Shown in pieces: positions 1 through 5,844 of a DNA stretch of 7,358 nt. A model generated the notes under the pieces. That model had not been told where the DNA came from and did not search any database. It saw only the letters and a list, made by a program, of their open reading frames with translations. This DNA comes from RGIG3009 sp045630285 (GTDB lineage: Bacteria > Bacillota > Clostridia > Oscillospirales > Acutalibacteraceae): contig JAZQSX010000017.1 in assembly GCA_045630285.1 (NCBI GenBank), positions 1 through 7,358 on the forward strand, in the 5' to 3' direction. The position numbers and the translations under genes are program-made. Every line of letters begins with the position of its first letter. Positions within the stretch are counted from its first letter, which is position 1.

Positions 1-478
1 CCTGCACGTGCTTGCCCATTCCGACAGTGACGCCGATCAGGCACTGAAGCTGCAGGTGCGGGATGCGGTGACCGCTGCCGCCGCCACGCTGCTTGCCGAC
101 GCCGCCGATCACGCCGACGCTCTTGCCACGCTGGAAGCGGCGCTCCCGACGCTGACGGCGACGGCGCAGCAGACGGTGTACGACGCCGGGTATACCTATC
201 CCGTCCATGCCGAGCTGACGCAGATGTATTTCACCACCCGTGAGTACGACAGCGGCACCTTCCCGGCGGGGACGTACGATGCGCTGCGTATCTCGATCGG
301 GGACGCCCGAGGACGCAACTGGTGGTGTGTGGTGTACCCGCCGCTGTGCGTCAGTGCGGCGATGAAGCCGCCCGACGCCCGTCCTGTGCTGACCGAGCGC
401 CAGACGAAGGTCGTCAGTACCCCGAAATACGCCGTGCGGTTCAAGATCGTGGAATGGTTGACCGCCCTGTTCGGTTGA
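1..478 (+). CDS. spoIIR: Stage II sporulation protein R (SpoIIR), 5'-truncated by window edge
   Basis: SpoIIR is a forespore-made secreted signalling protein. In Bacillus it crosses into the intermembrane space and triggers the SpoIIGA protease to process pro-sigma-E in the mother cell. The reading frame is already open at position 2 (Leu-His, then GTG at 8), so the gene starts outside the window and the signal peptide or membrane anchor is not visible. The visible 158 or so codons carry family hallmarks: an N-terminal HVLAHSDSDADQALKLQVRD block (family form HVIANSDS..DQ..K..VRD), a central TREYDSGTFPAGTYDALRI, the signature NWWCVVYPPLC, and a C-terminal VRFKIVEW. The stop is TGA at 476-478. 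The Bacillus protein is somewhat over 220 residues, so roughly the last two thirds are present. The gene converges on the minus-strand araC gene. The GTG at 8 is probably an internal Val, not the start. The family assignment is firm. Confidence 0.9.
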   Translation, partial: LHVLAHSDSDADQALKLQVRDAVTAAAATLLADAADHADALATLEAALPTLTATAQQTVYDAGYTYPVHAELTQMYFTTREYDSGTFPAGTYDALRISIGDARGRNWWCVVYPPLCVSAAMKPPDARPVLTERQTKVVSTPKYAVRFKIVEWLTALFG

Positions 479-482
479 CCCG

Positions 483-583
483 CACCTGCGGTGGGCGTCG
501 AGCGCCGATTGTGCGACGCAATGATTGCCGAGGCTGTACCAATCTACAACACGGCAAAACGAGCCGCCGGTTTTGACACGCCT
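483..583. repeat. 101-bp direct repeat, copy 1
   Basis: This copy matches 610-710 at 98 of 101 positions by eye, with an offset of 127 bp. It contains an inverted repeat GCGTCG (495-500) / CGACGC (514-519) and a second one, GGCAAAAC (553-560) / GTTTTGAC (570-577), whose second arm has one mismatch. It begins 5 bp after the spoIIR stop codon. It lies between convergent genes and shows no ribosome binding site or recognisable protein. It looks like a dispersed intergenic repeat, but whether it recurs elsewhere in the genome cannot be judged here. Confidence 0.85.
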
Positions 584-594
584 CAGCACACCTG

Positions 595-624
595 CACCTG
601 CGGTGGGCACACCTGCGGTGGGCG
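595..624. repeat. 15-bp tandem duplication at repeat junction
   Basis: CACCTGCGGTGGGCA (595-609) is followed directly by CACCTGCGGTGGGCG (610-624). The second unit is also the first 15 bases of repeat copy 2. The same sequence opens repeat copy 1 at 483-497, giving three occurrences. The extra unit at the junction suggests that copy 2 arose by tandem duplication through slippage or unequal recombination at this short motif. Confidence 0.75.
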
Positions 625-710
625 TCGAGCGCCGATCGTGCGACGCAATGTTTGCCGAGGCTGTACCAATCTACAACACGGCAAAACGAGCCGCCGGTTT
701 TGCCACGCCT
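610..710. repeat. 101-bp direct repeat, copy 2
   Basis: This is the second copy of the element at 483-583, differing at three positions (T to C, A to T and A to C). The last difference makes the internal hairpin perfect: GGCAAAAC (680-687), a 9-nt loop, GTTTTGCC (697-704). The first hairpin, GCGTCG / CGACGC, is conserved. After the copy, 711-770 holds no gene. It contains a run of seven G (734-740) followed closely by CCCC, and two CCACAAAAA motifs just before the terminator. Confidence 0.85.
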
Positions 711-771
711 GCGAAACCAAAATCGGGCGTGTAGGGGGGGTGTCCCCTTCGCACGACCACAAAAACCACAA

Positions 772-801
772 AAACCGCCGTCCCGAAAGGGGCGGCGGTT
801 T
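772..801 (-). terminator. Intrinsic terminator of the alr-araC unit
   Basis: A 13-bp stem (772-784 with 789-801, one G:T pair) encloses a GAAA loop in the plus reading. Read on the minus strand, the stem is followed by TTTTTGTGGTTTTTGTGG, the U-rich tail expected of a Rho-independent terminator. It starts 16 bp beyond the araC stop codon. On the plus side the following TGGTGTTTTC is weakly T-rich, so it may also stop transcripts coming from spoIIR. Confidence 0.88.
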
Positions 802-817
802 GGTGTTTTCGCTTCGA

Positions 818-1702
818 TCAGTGCGCCTGCACCGACAGCGTGTATTCACGGGGGGTCATCCCCGTTGCCTGCTTGAAATGACGGGAGAAATAGTGCACCG
901 AGGTGTATCCCAAGCGGTCGGCGATCTGGGTGATGTTGCCGTTGCCCTCACGCAGCAGCTGCTTGGCACGCTCGATCTTGAGATGCCGATAATACTCCAT
1001 CACGCCCATACCCGTCACCGATTTGAAGATCGTTTTCAGGTTGGTGGCGCTTTGCGCCGAGTAGAGGCAGATGGTGGAGAAGGACAGGTTGTTGCACAGA
1101 TGCTCGTCCATATAGCGGATCACACGCTCGGTCAGCTCGCTGTCGGCGTGCTGCTTGACCGACGACGCCACCCGTGGCTTTTCTGCGGTTTGCTCGCCCG
1201 TGCGAATCATGTCGATCAGCAGCGCCTCAAGAGACAGCTGTACCAACTGCTGAGCGCCGAAGGGCGCATCCTCCGCACAGGTCATCTGCGGCAGACTGGG
1301 GTCGCCGAGCGGGCAGGAAAACGCCTGACCCGCCTCCCGCACCAGCTGTGACAGCAGATCCCGCTGACGCTGCGTGGCAAACAGCCGCCGATGCTCAAAG
1401 AAGGTCATCGCCGCCGAGTTCGAGACGAAGGACACGATCACCAGGTTGGGCGCTACCGTGCCGTTGGCGGACAGCTTGTGAAATTCGTTGGGGCGGTGGA
1501 ACAGCAGCTGCCCTTGCGACAGCTCGTAGGTCACGTCCTCCGCCACGGCGGTCAGCGTGCCCTTGTCCACGTATACCAGCTCCCAGAAATCGTGCGATTC
1601 GCCCTGGAAAACGTAGTTTTTGGCGTGCTCAAGGTAATGCACCGTCACGATCGCATCCACGGCGATATCACGGCTCATCACGGTTGGTACAAAGTTCGAC
1701 AC
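818..1702 (-). CDS. AraC-family transcriptional regulator with N-terminal cupin sensor
   Basis: This is a cytoplasmic DNA-binding regulator of 294 residues from the chosen start. Residues about 15-95 resemble the AraC cupin sensor fold (SHDFWELVYVDKGTL, then QGQLLFHRPNEFHKL). Residues about 190-290 form the double helix-turn-helix domain. The second HTH is clear (ITQIADRLGYTSVHYFSRHF at about 257-276, then KQATGMTPREY). The first HTH (LSFSTICLYSAQSATNLKTIF) is less canonical. The frame stays open to 1825 but that would overlap alr. GTG at 1700-1702 is preferred because AGGAGG lies 9 nt upstream; ATG at 1676-1678 is an alternative. The gene follows alr by 16 bp with no terminator between them, so the two are probably co-transcribed. 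The effector is unknown. Proteins of this build often sense small carbon compounds, and control of alr is only an inference from position. Confidence 0.9.
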   Translation of the reverse strand: MSNFVPTVMSRDIAVDAIVTVHYLEHAKNYVFQGESHDFWELVYVDKGTLTAVAEDVTYELSQGQLLFHRPNEFHKLSANGTVAPNLVIVSFVSNSAAMTFFEHRRLFATQRQRDLLSQLVREAGQAFSCPLGDPSLPQMTCAEDAPFGAQQLVQLSLEALLIDMIRTGEQTAEKPRVASSVKQHADSELTERVIRYMDEHLCNNLSFSTICLYSAQSATNLKTIFKSVTGMGVMEYYRHLKIERAKQLLREGNGNITQIADRLGYTSVHYFSRHFKQATGMTPREYTLSVQAH

Positions 1703-1711
1703 AACGCTCAA

Positions 1712-1717
1712 CCTCCT
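1712..1717 (-). promoter_or_regulatory. Ribosome binding site for araC (sets GTG start)
   Basis: The minus strand reads AGGAGG two bases after the alr TAA stop and 9 nt before the GTG at 1702. This perfect Shine-Dalgarno sequence rules out the longer in-frame extension to 1825, which would be an unlikely proline- and arginine-rich leader overlapping alr. Confidence 0.8.
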
Positions 1718-1718
1718 G

Positions 1719-2834
1719 TTACTCAACATACACCCTCGGGACCCGCTTGCCGACACGGCAGAGGATCTCGTAGGAAATGGTATCCGCCGTCGCCGCCAGC
1801 TCTCCGGCGGTGGGGGCGGCGCCAAACACCGTCACCGTTTCACCCGGGGTGACGGCGGGCAGCTCCGTTACGTCCAGTATACATTGATCCATGCACACCC
1901 GCCCGACGATAGGCGCCCGCCCACCGCCGACGCCGAGCGCCATACGGTTGGAGCAGACACGGGGCAGACCGTCGGCGTAGCCGATCGGTACGGTGGCGAG
2001 ACGGGTCTCACCCGTGGTGACCGCCGTGCCGCCGTAGCTGACGTGGGTGCCTGCCGGCACGGTCTTGACCTGCGCCACGACGCTGCACAGCGTCATCACA
2101 GGGGTCAGCGTCACGGGCAGGGACAGCGCTTCATCCGGCGGGCAGCCGTACAGCACGATGCCCGGACGCACCATATCGAGATGCATCTCGGGGAAGCGCA
2201 GCGCCGCCGCCGAATTGCAGCAATGGCGCAGCGGGAAGGTCACGCCCTGCGCCTCCAAAGCGGCAAGCGCCGCCGTAAAGCGAGAAAATTGAAGCTTGGT
2301 AAAGGCATCCGCCTCGGGGGTGGCGACGTCCGCCAGCGCAAAGTGGGTGAACACGCCCTCCACGCAGAGCTGCGGCAGGGCGCAGGCCGCCACGATGTCC
2401 TCGGTCGGGGTGGCTTCGTGACACACGAAGCCGATGCGGCCCATGCCGGTGTCCAGCTTGATATGCACCGCCACCGAAACCCCCGCCGCAGCGGCGGCCT
2501 CGTTCAGGGCGACGGCGTACTCCCTGTCGGACACGCTTTGCGCAACGCCGAGCGCCGCCAGACGTGCCGCTTCGGACGGCGGCGTGTACGCCAGAAGCAG
2601 GATCGGCAGGGTGATGCCCGCCTCCCGCAGCTCGGCGGCTTCGTTGACATGCGACACCGCCAAATGGTCGACGCCCGCTTCGGCGAGCGCCCGTGCTACC
2701 GCCACGGCGCCGTGACCGTAGGCGTCGGCCTTGACCGATGCCATGACCCGACAATCGGGCGACAGCACCGAACGCACCGCACGCAGATTGCTCGCTACCG
2801 CCTGCAGCGATACCTCTGCCCACACACGCTCCAC
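1719..2834 (-). CDS. alr: Alanine racemase
   Basis: A cytoplasmic PLP enzyme that interconverts L- and D-alanine and supplies D-Ala for peptidoglycan; in spore formers it also affects alanine-triggered germination. From the GTG at 2832-2834 the protein has 371 residues, close to the usual length. The PLP lysine is K35 in VKADAYGHG, followed by KLDTGMGRIGF at about 126-136. The second catalytic base is Y267 in HVSYGGTAV. IGYADGLPR, GRVCMDQCILDV and the C-terminal SYEILCRVGKRVPRVYVE are also present, so both the TIM-barrel and beta domains look intact. An upstream in-frame TTG (2861) is rejected because AAGGAGG lies 8 nt before the GTG. It has its own promoter at 2873-2901 and is followed within 16 bp by araC. 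Nothing marks it as biosynthetic rather than catabolic, but location near an aminotransferase-Lrp operon suggests an alanine supply role. Confidence 0.96.
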   Translation of the reverse strand: MERVWAEVSLQAVASNLRAVRSVLSPDCRVMASVKADAYGHGAVAVARALAEAGVDHLAVSHVNEAAELREAGITLPILLLAYTPPSEAARLAALGVAQSVSDREYAVALNEAAAAAGVSVAVHIKLDTGMGRIGFVCHEATPTEDIVAACALPQLCVEGVFTHFALADVATPEADAFTKLQFSRFTAALAALEAQGVTFPLRHCCNSAAALRFPEMHLDMVRPGIVLYGCPPDEALSLPVTLTPVMTLCSVVAQVKTVPAGTHVSYGGTAVTTGETRLATVPIGYADGLPRVCSNRMALGVGGGRAPIVGRVCMDQCILDVTELPAVTPGETVTVFGAAPTAGELAATADTISYEILCRVGKRVPRVYVE

Positions 2835-2842
2835 AACCGACA

Positions 2843-2849
2843 CCTCCTT
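2843..2849 (-). promoter_or_regulatory. Ribosome binding site for alr (sets GTG start)
   Basis: AAGGAGG on the minus strand lies 8 nt before the GTG at 2832-2834. It falls inside the longer frame that begins with TTG at 2861, so it favours the GTG start. Confidence 0.8.
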
Positions 2850-2872
2850 ACAGCCGAACAATTTCCAGTATC

Positions 2873-2901
2873 AGTATAGCGTATTTTTTGCCACAAATCA
2901 A
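2873..2901 (-). promoter_or_regulatory. Sigma-A type promoter of alr-araC
   Basis: On the minus strand TTGATT (2896-2901) and TATACT (2873-2878) are separated by 17 bp. The predicted transcript starts near 2866, giving a leader of about 32 nt before the alr GTG. The preceding operon ends in a terminator at 2993-3016, so alr needs its own promoter, and this is the only good match in the gap. Two AAATCTGCAAAA repeats lie immediately upstream. Confidence 0.75.
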
Positions 2902-2905
2902 GACC

Positions 2906-2948
2906 AAATCTGCAAAAACCACGCCGTTTTCCGACGAAATCTGCAAAA
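2906..2948. promoter_or_regulatory. Pair of 12-bp direct repeats upstream of the alr promoter (candidate operator)
   Basis: AAATCTGCAAAA occurs at 2906-2917 and again at 2937-2948, a 31-bp period or about three DNA turns. Relative to the predicted alr start the copies sit near -40 to -52 and -71 to -83, abutting the -35 box. Tandem direct half-sites on one DNA face are the usual binding arrangement of AraC-family activators, and this operon encodes one. The repeats are seen directly; the regulator is inferred. Confidence 0.5.
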
Positions 2949-2992
2949 CATCGGCGGTGCGGCAGCGGGAATCGGGGTCGATTGTAAAAAAG

Positions 2993-3016
2993 AAAAGCAC
3001 CCCGAGGGGTGCTTTT
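2993..3016 (-). terminator. Intrinsic terminator after ispE
   Basis: A 10-bp perfect stem (AAAAGCACCC 2993-3002 with GGGTGCTTTT 3007-3016) has a 4-nt loop. On the minus strand it is followed by CTTTTTTAC, a good U-tract. It begins 7 bp after the ispE TAA stop and separates the lrp-aminotransferase-ispE operon from alr. Confidence 0.92.
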
Positions 3017-3023
3017 TTGTTCG

Positions 3024-3866
3024 TTACAGGGGGTGGCACAGGCGGGTGAGGGGGTAGGCTTTGGCGAGGGTGTTGGCGCAGGCGGCTGCTGCCGCTTCGT
3101 TATCAAACAAGCCGAACACCGCCGAGCCGCTGCCGGTCAGTGCCGCTGCCAGCGCACCGTGGGTGCGCATCGTCGCCGTGATCGCCTCGGTGTGGGGCAG
3201 TGCCATGGGAACTTCAAAGCTGTTGCCGACACGCTGTGCCACGCCGCTGAGGTCGCCGTTTTGCAAGGCGGTCACCATACCGTCCACGTCGGGGTGCAGT
3301 AGTGCGGGGGCGCTGTCCAAACGGCGGTACGCTTCGGGGGTGGAGACGCCGCCCGAGGGACGGGTCACCACGAAATAGCAGGGAGGCAGAGGCGGCAAGG
3401 GGGTAAGGTCGGTGCCGATGCCGGTCGCCAGCACCGTGCCGCCGAGCAGGAAAAACGGAACGTCAGCGCCGATCTTCGCCGCCAGGGCGAGCAGGTCGGG
3501 CTCGGAGACGGCTGTGCCGGTCAGCTCGTTCAGCGCACGCAGCACCGCTGCCGCATCACTGCTGCCGCCGCCCATACCCGCTTCGGCGGGAATATGCTTT
3601 TTCACGTCGATGACGCAGCCCTGTTGCTGTCCTGTGAACTCGAAAAACAGCGCCGCCGCACGGTGGGCGAGGTTGCGCTCGTCGGCGGGAATGCCGCCGT
3701 CGCAGGTCAGGCGGATGCCCGCCTCGGGGACGAGGGCGACGGTGATCTCATCGCACCAGTCGATCGCCTGCATCACCGAGCGCAGCTCGTGATATCCGTT
3801 CGGAAGAACGCCGCAGACGTCCAGCGACAGGTTCAGCTTCGCCGGAGCGAGAACGGTCAGGCTCAT
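3024..3866 (-). CDS. ispE: 4-diphosphocytidyl-2-C-methyl-D-erythritol kinase
   Basis: IspE is a cytoplasmic GHMP-family kinase. It phosphorylates the 2-hydroxyl of CDP-methylerythritol with ATP, the fourth step of the MEP route to isopentenyl diphosphate. The 280-residue length fits the family. Visible motifs are PAKLNLSLDV with K10, the GHMP ATP-binding loop PAEAGMGGGSSDAAAV at 93-108, catalytic D135 in GADVPFFL, and the C-terminal glycine-rich ALTGSGSAVFGLF near 242-254. The start ATG overlaps the aminotransferase stop in an ATGA (3863-3866), a classic sign of translational coupling, with GAAGGT just upstream. It is the last gene of the operon and is followed by a strong terminator. All active-site signatures are intact. 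Confidence 0.96.
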   Translation of the reverse strand: MSLTVLAPAKLNLSLDVCGVLPNGYHELRSVMQAIDWCDEITVALVPEAGIRLTCDGGIPADERNLAHRAAALFFEFTGQQQGCVIDVKKHIPAEAGMGGGSSDAAAVLRALNELTGTAVSEPDLLALAAKIGADVPFFLLGGTVLATGIGTDLTPLPPLPPCYFVVTRPSGGVSTPEAYRRLDSAPALLHPDVDGMVTALQNGDLSGVAQRVGNSFEVPMALPHTEAITATMRTHGALAAALTGSGSAVFGLFDNEAAAAACANTLAKAYPLTRLCHPL

Positions 3867-5041
3867 ACCGTACCTTCACACTCCTCGACGAACGCCTTGA
3901 TACGGCGCAGCGCTTCGGTGATGTGCTTCAGCGAGTAGCAGTACGAAATGCGGACGTACCCCTCGCCGCACGCACCAAACGCCGTGCCGGGAACCACCGC
4001 CACGTGCTTTTCCATCAGCAGACGGTGGCAGAACTCTTCACTGGTCAGTCCCGTCTTTTGGATCGACGGGAACACGTAAAACGCACCCTCGGGGGCGAAG
4101 CAGGTCAGTCCCATTTCGTCCAGCTCACGCACGATGAGCCGACGGCGGGCGTCGTAATCCGACCGCATCGCCACCACGTCCTCCTCGCCGCTACGAAGCG
4201 CCTCGATCGCCGCATGCTGGGCGGTGGTGGGGGAGCACATCAGCGCAAACTGGTGCAGCTTGGTCATCATTTTCATGATCGGGGCGGGGGCGCAGGCATA
4301 GCCGAGGCGCCAGCCCGTCATCGCAAAGGATTTCGAGAAGCCGCTGATATACACGGTGCGCTCCGCCATATCCGGCAGTGACACGAGGCTGACGTGCGGC
4401 TCGTCGCCGTAGGTCAGGTCGCTGTAGATCTCGTCCGACAGCACGACGATGTCGGTGCCGCGCAGTACCTCGGCGATCGCTTCCAGATGCTCACGGCGCA
4501 TCACCGCACCCGTCGGATTGCTCGGGAACGGCAGCACCAGCAGCTTGGTGCGGGGGGTGATCGCCGCACGCAGTGCCTCCGCCGTCAGGCGGAACGCATC
4601 CTCCGCACGGGTCACGATCGGCACCGGAACGCCGCCTGCCAAGCGGGTCAACGGATCGTAGCACACGAAGCTCGGCTGCGGGATCAGCACCTCGTCACCC
4701 GGCTCGATCAGCGCCCGCAGGCACAAATCAATGCCCTCACTGCCGCCCACCGTGACCAAAATCTCGGTTTTGGGGTCGTAGGTGACGGCGGTGCGCTTAT
4801 TTACGTAGTCGCTGATCGCTTCACGCAGCGCCAATAAGCCGGCGTTGGGCGTGTACCACGTTTTGCCCTTTTCCAGCGATTCGATGCCCTTCTCACGGAT
4901 GTGGAAGGGGGTGATAAAGTCGGGCTCGCCGATCGACAGCGAGATGACGTCCTCCATCTCGTTGGCAATGTCGAAAAACCGACGGATACCGGACGGCGGC
5001 AGCTCCTGCAGCGTCCGATTCAGCAGTTTTGAATAGTCCAC
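3863..5041 (-). CDS. Class I/II PLP-dependent aminotransferase (probable alanine/aromatic-type, YugH/AlaT-like)
   Basis: A cytoplasmic fold-type I aminotransferase of 392 residues, the usual length. Landmarks in order: SLSIGEPDF near 35-42, WYTPNAGLLALREAI near 62-76, N175 in PSNPTG, D203 and Y206 in VLSDEIYSD (cofactor ring contacts), the PLP lysine K237 in SGFSKSFAMTGWRLGY, and the carboxylate-binding R364 in GYVRISYCYS. The start is GTG at 5039-5041, two bases after the lrp stop. GAGAGG lies about 12 nt upstream, so expression is probably coupled to the regulator gene. An Lrp/AsnC gene directly upstream of such an enzyme recalls Bacillus yugG-yugH (alaR-alaT), where the enzyme makes L-alanine from pyruvate. 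The substrate cannot be proved from sequence; aspartate, aromatic or N-acetyl-diaminopimelate specificity remain possible. Confidence 0.93.
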   Translation of the reverse strand: MDYSKLLNRTLQELPPSGIRRFFDIANEMEDVISLSIGEPDFITPFHIREKGIESLEKGKTWYTPNAGLLALREAISDYVNKRTAVTYDPKTEILVTVGGSEGIDLCLRALIEPGDEVLIPQPSFVCYDPLTRLAGGVPVPIVTRAEDAFRLTAEALRAAITPRTKLLVLPFPSNPTGAVMRREHLEAIAEVLRGTDIVVLSDEIYSDLTYGDEPHVSLVSLPDMAERTVYISGFSKSFAMTGWRLGYACAPAPIMKMMTKLHQFALMCSPTTAQHAAIEALRSGEEDVVAMRSDYDARRRLIVRELDEMGLTCFAPEGAFYVFPSIQKTGLTSEEFCHRLLMEKHVAVVPGTAFGACGEGYVRISYCYSLKHITEALRRIKAFVEECEGTV

Positions 5042-5043
5042 GG

Positions 5044-5517
5044 TTACAGCATTCCTCTCTCGTCCTTCGCCTCGTCCAGAAACGGCACGTGGCTTTCCTT
5101 GTAGCGGCGCAGAATGAAGTGCGTCGCTGTGGATTGCACCGAATCCAGCGGTGCCAGACGGCGGGCAACGAAGTTGGCGATCTCCTGGAAGGTGCGGCCG
5201 ATGACACGCACCGACAGATCGTAGCCGCCTGACATGAGGTACACACTTTCCACCTCGTCAAACGCCATGATCTGCTCGGCGATCCCCTCAAAGCCGACGT
5301 CACGGCGGGGGATGACCTTCAGTTCGATGACGGCGGTCACACGCTCAACGTCGGTCTTGTCCCAGTCGATGAGCGCACGGTAGGCACGGATCGCACCGCA
5401 TTTTTCCAGCGTGGCGATGCGGGAGCGCACCTCGTCCTCCGATACGTTCAGCATCGAGGCGAGCTGGGCGTCGGTCAGACGGGCGTTGGTGCCGAGAAGC
5501 TTGAGCAATTTGTCCAT
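5044..5517 (-). CDS. Lrp/AsnC-family transcriptional regulator
   Basis: A 157-residue DNA-binding regulator of the feast/famine family. Residues 1-50 form the winged HTH (NARLTDAQLASMLNVSEDEV then RSRIATLEKCGAIRAYRALI). Residues about 60-140 form the RAM ligand-binding and oligomerisation domain, with the typical VESVYLMSGGYDLSVRVIG. The N-terminus is slightly shorter than in many homologues but has the expected hydrophobic helix. The ATG at 5515-5517 is preceded by AGGAGG (5527-5532) at 9 nt, so the start is secure. It is the first gene of an operon with an aminotransferase (2-bp gap) and ispE. Members usually sense an amino acid and control their own and linked genes. By analogy with Bacillus AlaR the ligand could be alanine, which is an inference. 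A 15-bp palindrome over its predicted promoter could be its operator. Confidence 0.94.
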   Translation of the reverse strand: MDKLLKLLGTNARLTDAQLASMLNVSEDEVRSRIATLEKCGAIRAYRALIDWDKTDVERVTAVIELKVIPRRDVGFEGIAEQIMAFDEVESVYLMSGGYDLSVRVIGRTFQEIANFVARRLAPLDSVQSTATHFILRRYKESHVPFLDEAKDERGML

Positions 5518-5538
5518 GGCGGTTGACCTCCTGAAATT

Positions 5539-5569
5539 GGGTTTGGGGTTAGGTTTGGGGTGTAGGGGG
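5539..5569 (+). other. G-rich tract with quadruplex potential in the lrp leader
   Basis: The plus strand has four G-runs: 5539-5541, 5545-5548, 5557-5560 and 5565-5569, with loops of 3, 8 and 4 nt. An extra GG sits inside the long loop. The tract consists of two imperfect GGTTTGGGGT(T/G)A-like units. It ends 6 bp from the lrp Shine-Dalgarno sequence, so the lrp mRNA would be C-rich here and the G-strand is the template. Quadruplex formation is only a possibility from the pattern. Confidence 0.5.
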
Positions 5570-5593
5570 TGTTGGCTTTCGATGGTGGACGGA

Positions 5594-5698
5594 AACTCCC
5601 TCCGTCATCCGCTTTGCGGATGCCACCTCCCTCAGTGAGGGAGGCTTATATGGCCCCCTCGTGAGGGGGCTGTCGAGCAGAGCGAGACTGGGGGAGTT
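5594..5698. repeat. MITE-like hairpin element with imperfect terminal inverted repeats
   Basis: This 105-bp element starts AACTCCCTCCGTC and ends GACTGGGGGAGTT, an inverted pair matching at 11 of 13 positions. Inside are three hairpins: CATCCGC/GCGGATG (5606-5622), CCTCCCTCA/TGAGGGAGG (5626-5644) and GCCCCCTC/GAGGGGGC (5653-5670). It has no coding capacity and no clear target-site duplication. The design fits a small non-autonomous mobile element or an intergenic palindromic repeat. Hairpin repeats of this CTCCCTC/GAGGGAG type are, to my knowledge, common between genes in gut Clostridia, but copy number cannot be checked here. Confidence 0.65.
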
Positions 5699-5703
5699 AT
5701 AAC

Positions 5704-5769
5704 GGCGGCGATGCCGCCTACACCTCATCCACCGCTAACGCGGTCCCCCTTCCCCTCAAGGGGAAGGCT
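5704..5769. repeat. Intergenic hairpin cluster
   Basis: Three successive stem-loops occur: GGCGGC/GCCGCC (5704-5718), ACCGC/GCGGT (5731-5744), and a 9-bp perfect stem with a CA loop (5748-5756 with 5759-5767). The last two look like one repeat unit related in style to the flanking elements. No U-tract follows any of them, so they are not convincing terminators. Confidence 0.5.
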
Positions 5770-5771
5770 TG

Positions 5772-5825
5772 AACTCCCTCCGTCACCTTCCTCAATGAGG
5801 GAGGCAGGGGTGACCTTGGGGAGGT
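5772..5825. repeat. Short second copy of the AACTCCCTCCGTCA hairpin element
   Basis: The first 14 bases (5772-5785) are identical to 5594-5607 of the larger element. The inner hairpin CCTTCCTCA/TGAGGGAGG (5786-5804, one G:T pair) matches the larger element's second hairpin almost exactly. GTCACC (5782-5787) can pair with GGTGAC (5809-5814), and CTCCC with GGGAG outside it. It looks like an internally deleted relative of the 5594-5698 element. Confidence 0.55.
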
Positions 5826-5844
5826 ACAAGCATACATTGACTTC

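Noticed and set aside
483..710. CRISPR array
   Set aside because: There are only two units of 101 bp with a 26-bp gap that is itself repeat-derived; there are no unique spacers and no cas genes.
491..1351. A long plus-strand open frame through the repeats and the araC 3' half
   Set aside because: It is antisense to a clear AraC-family gene, crosses a strong terminator, has no ribosome binding site, and its N-terminal part is just the 101-bp repeat translated in two frames.
1703..1825. N-terminal extension of the AraC-family protein
   Set aside because: The extension is proline- and arginine-rich, overlaps the alr coding end, and lies upstream of a perfect AGGAGG that serves the GTG at 1702.
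2434..2823. Long open frames antisense or out of frame within alr
   Set aside because: They are by-products of GC-rich third codon positions; only the alr frame encodes recognisable motifs.
5653..5670. Intrinsic terminator in the lrp leader
   Set aside because: The GCCCCCTC/GAGGGGGC stem is strong but has no U-tract on either strand.
5720..5770. T-box-like antiterminator on the minus strand (AGGGGGACCGCG)
   Set aside because: It lacks the UGG-N-ACC core that pairs with tRNA, no specifier stem is evident, and the match lies inside an intergenic hairpin repeat.
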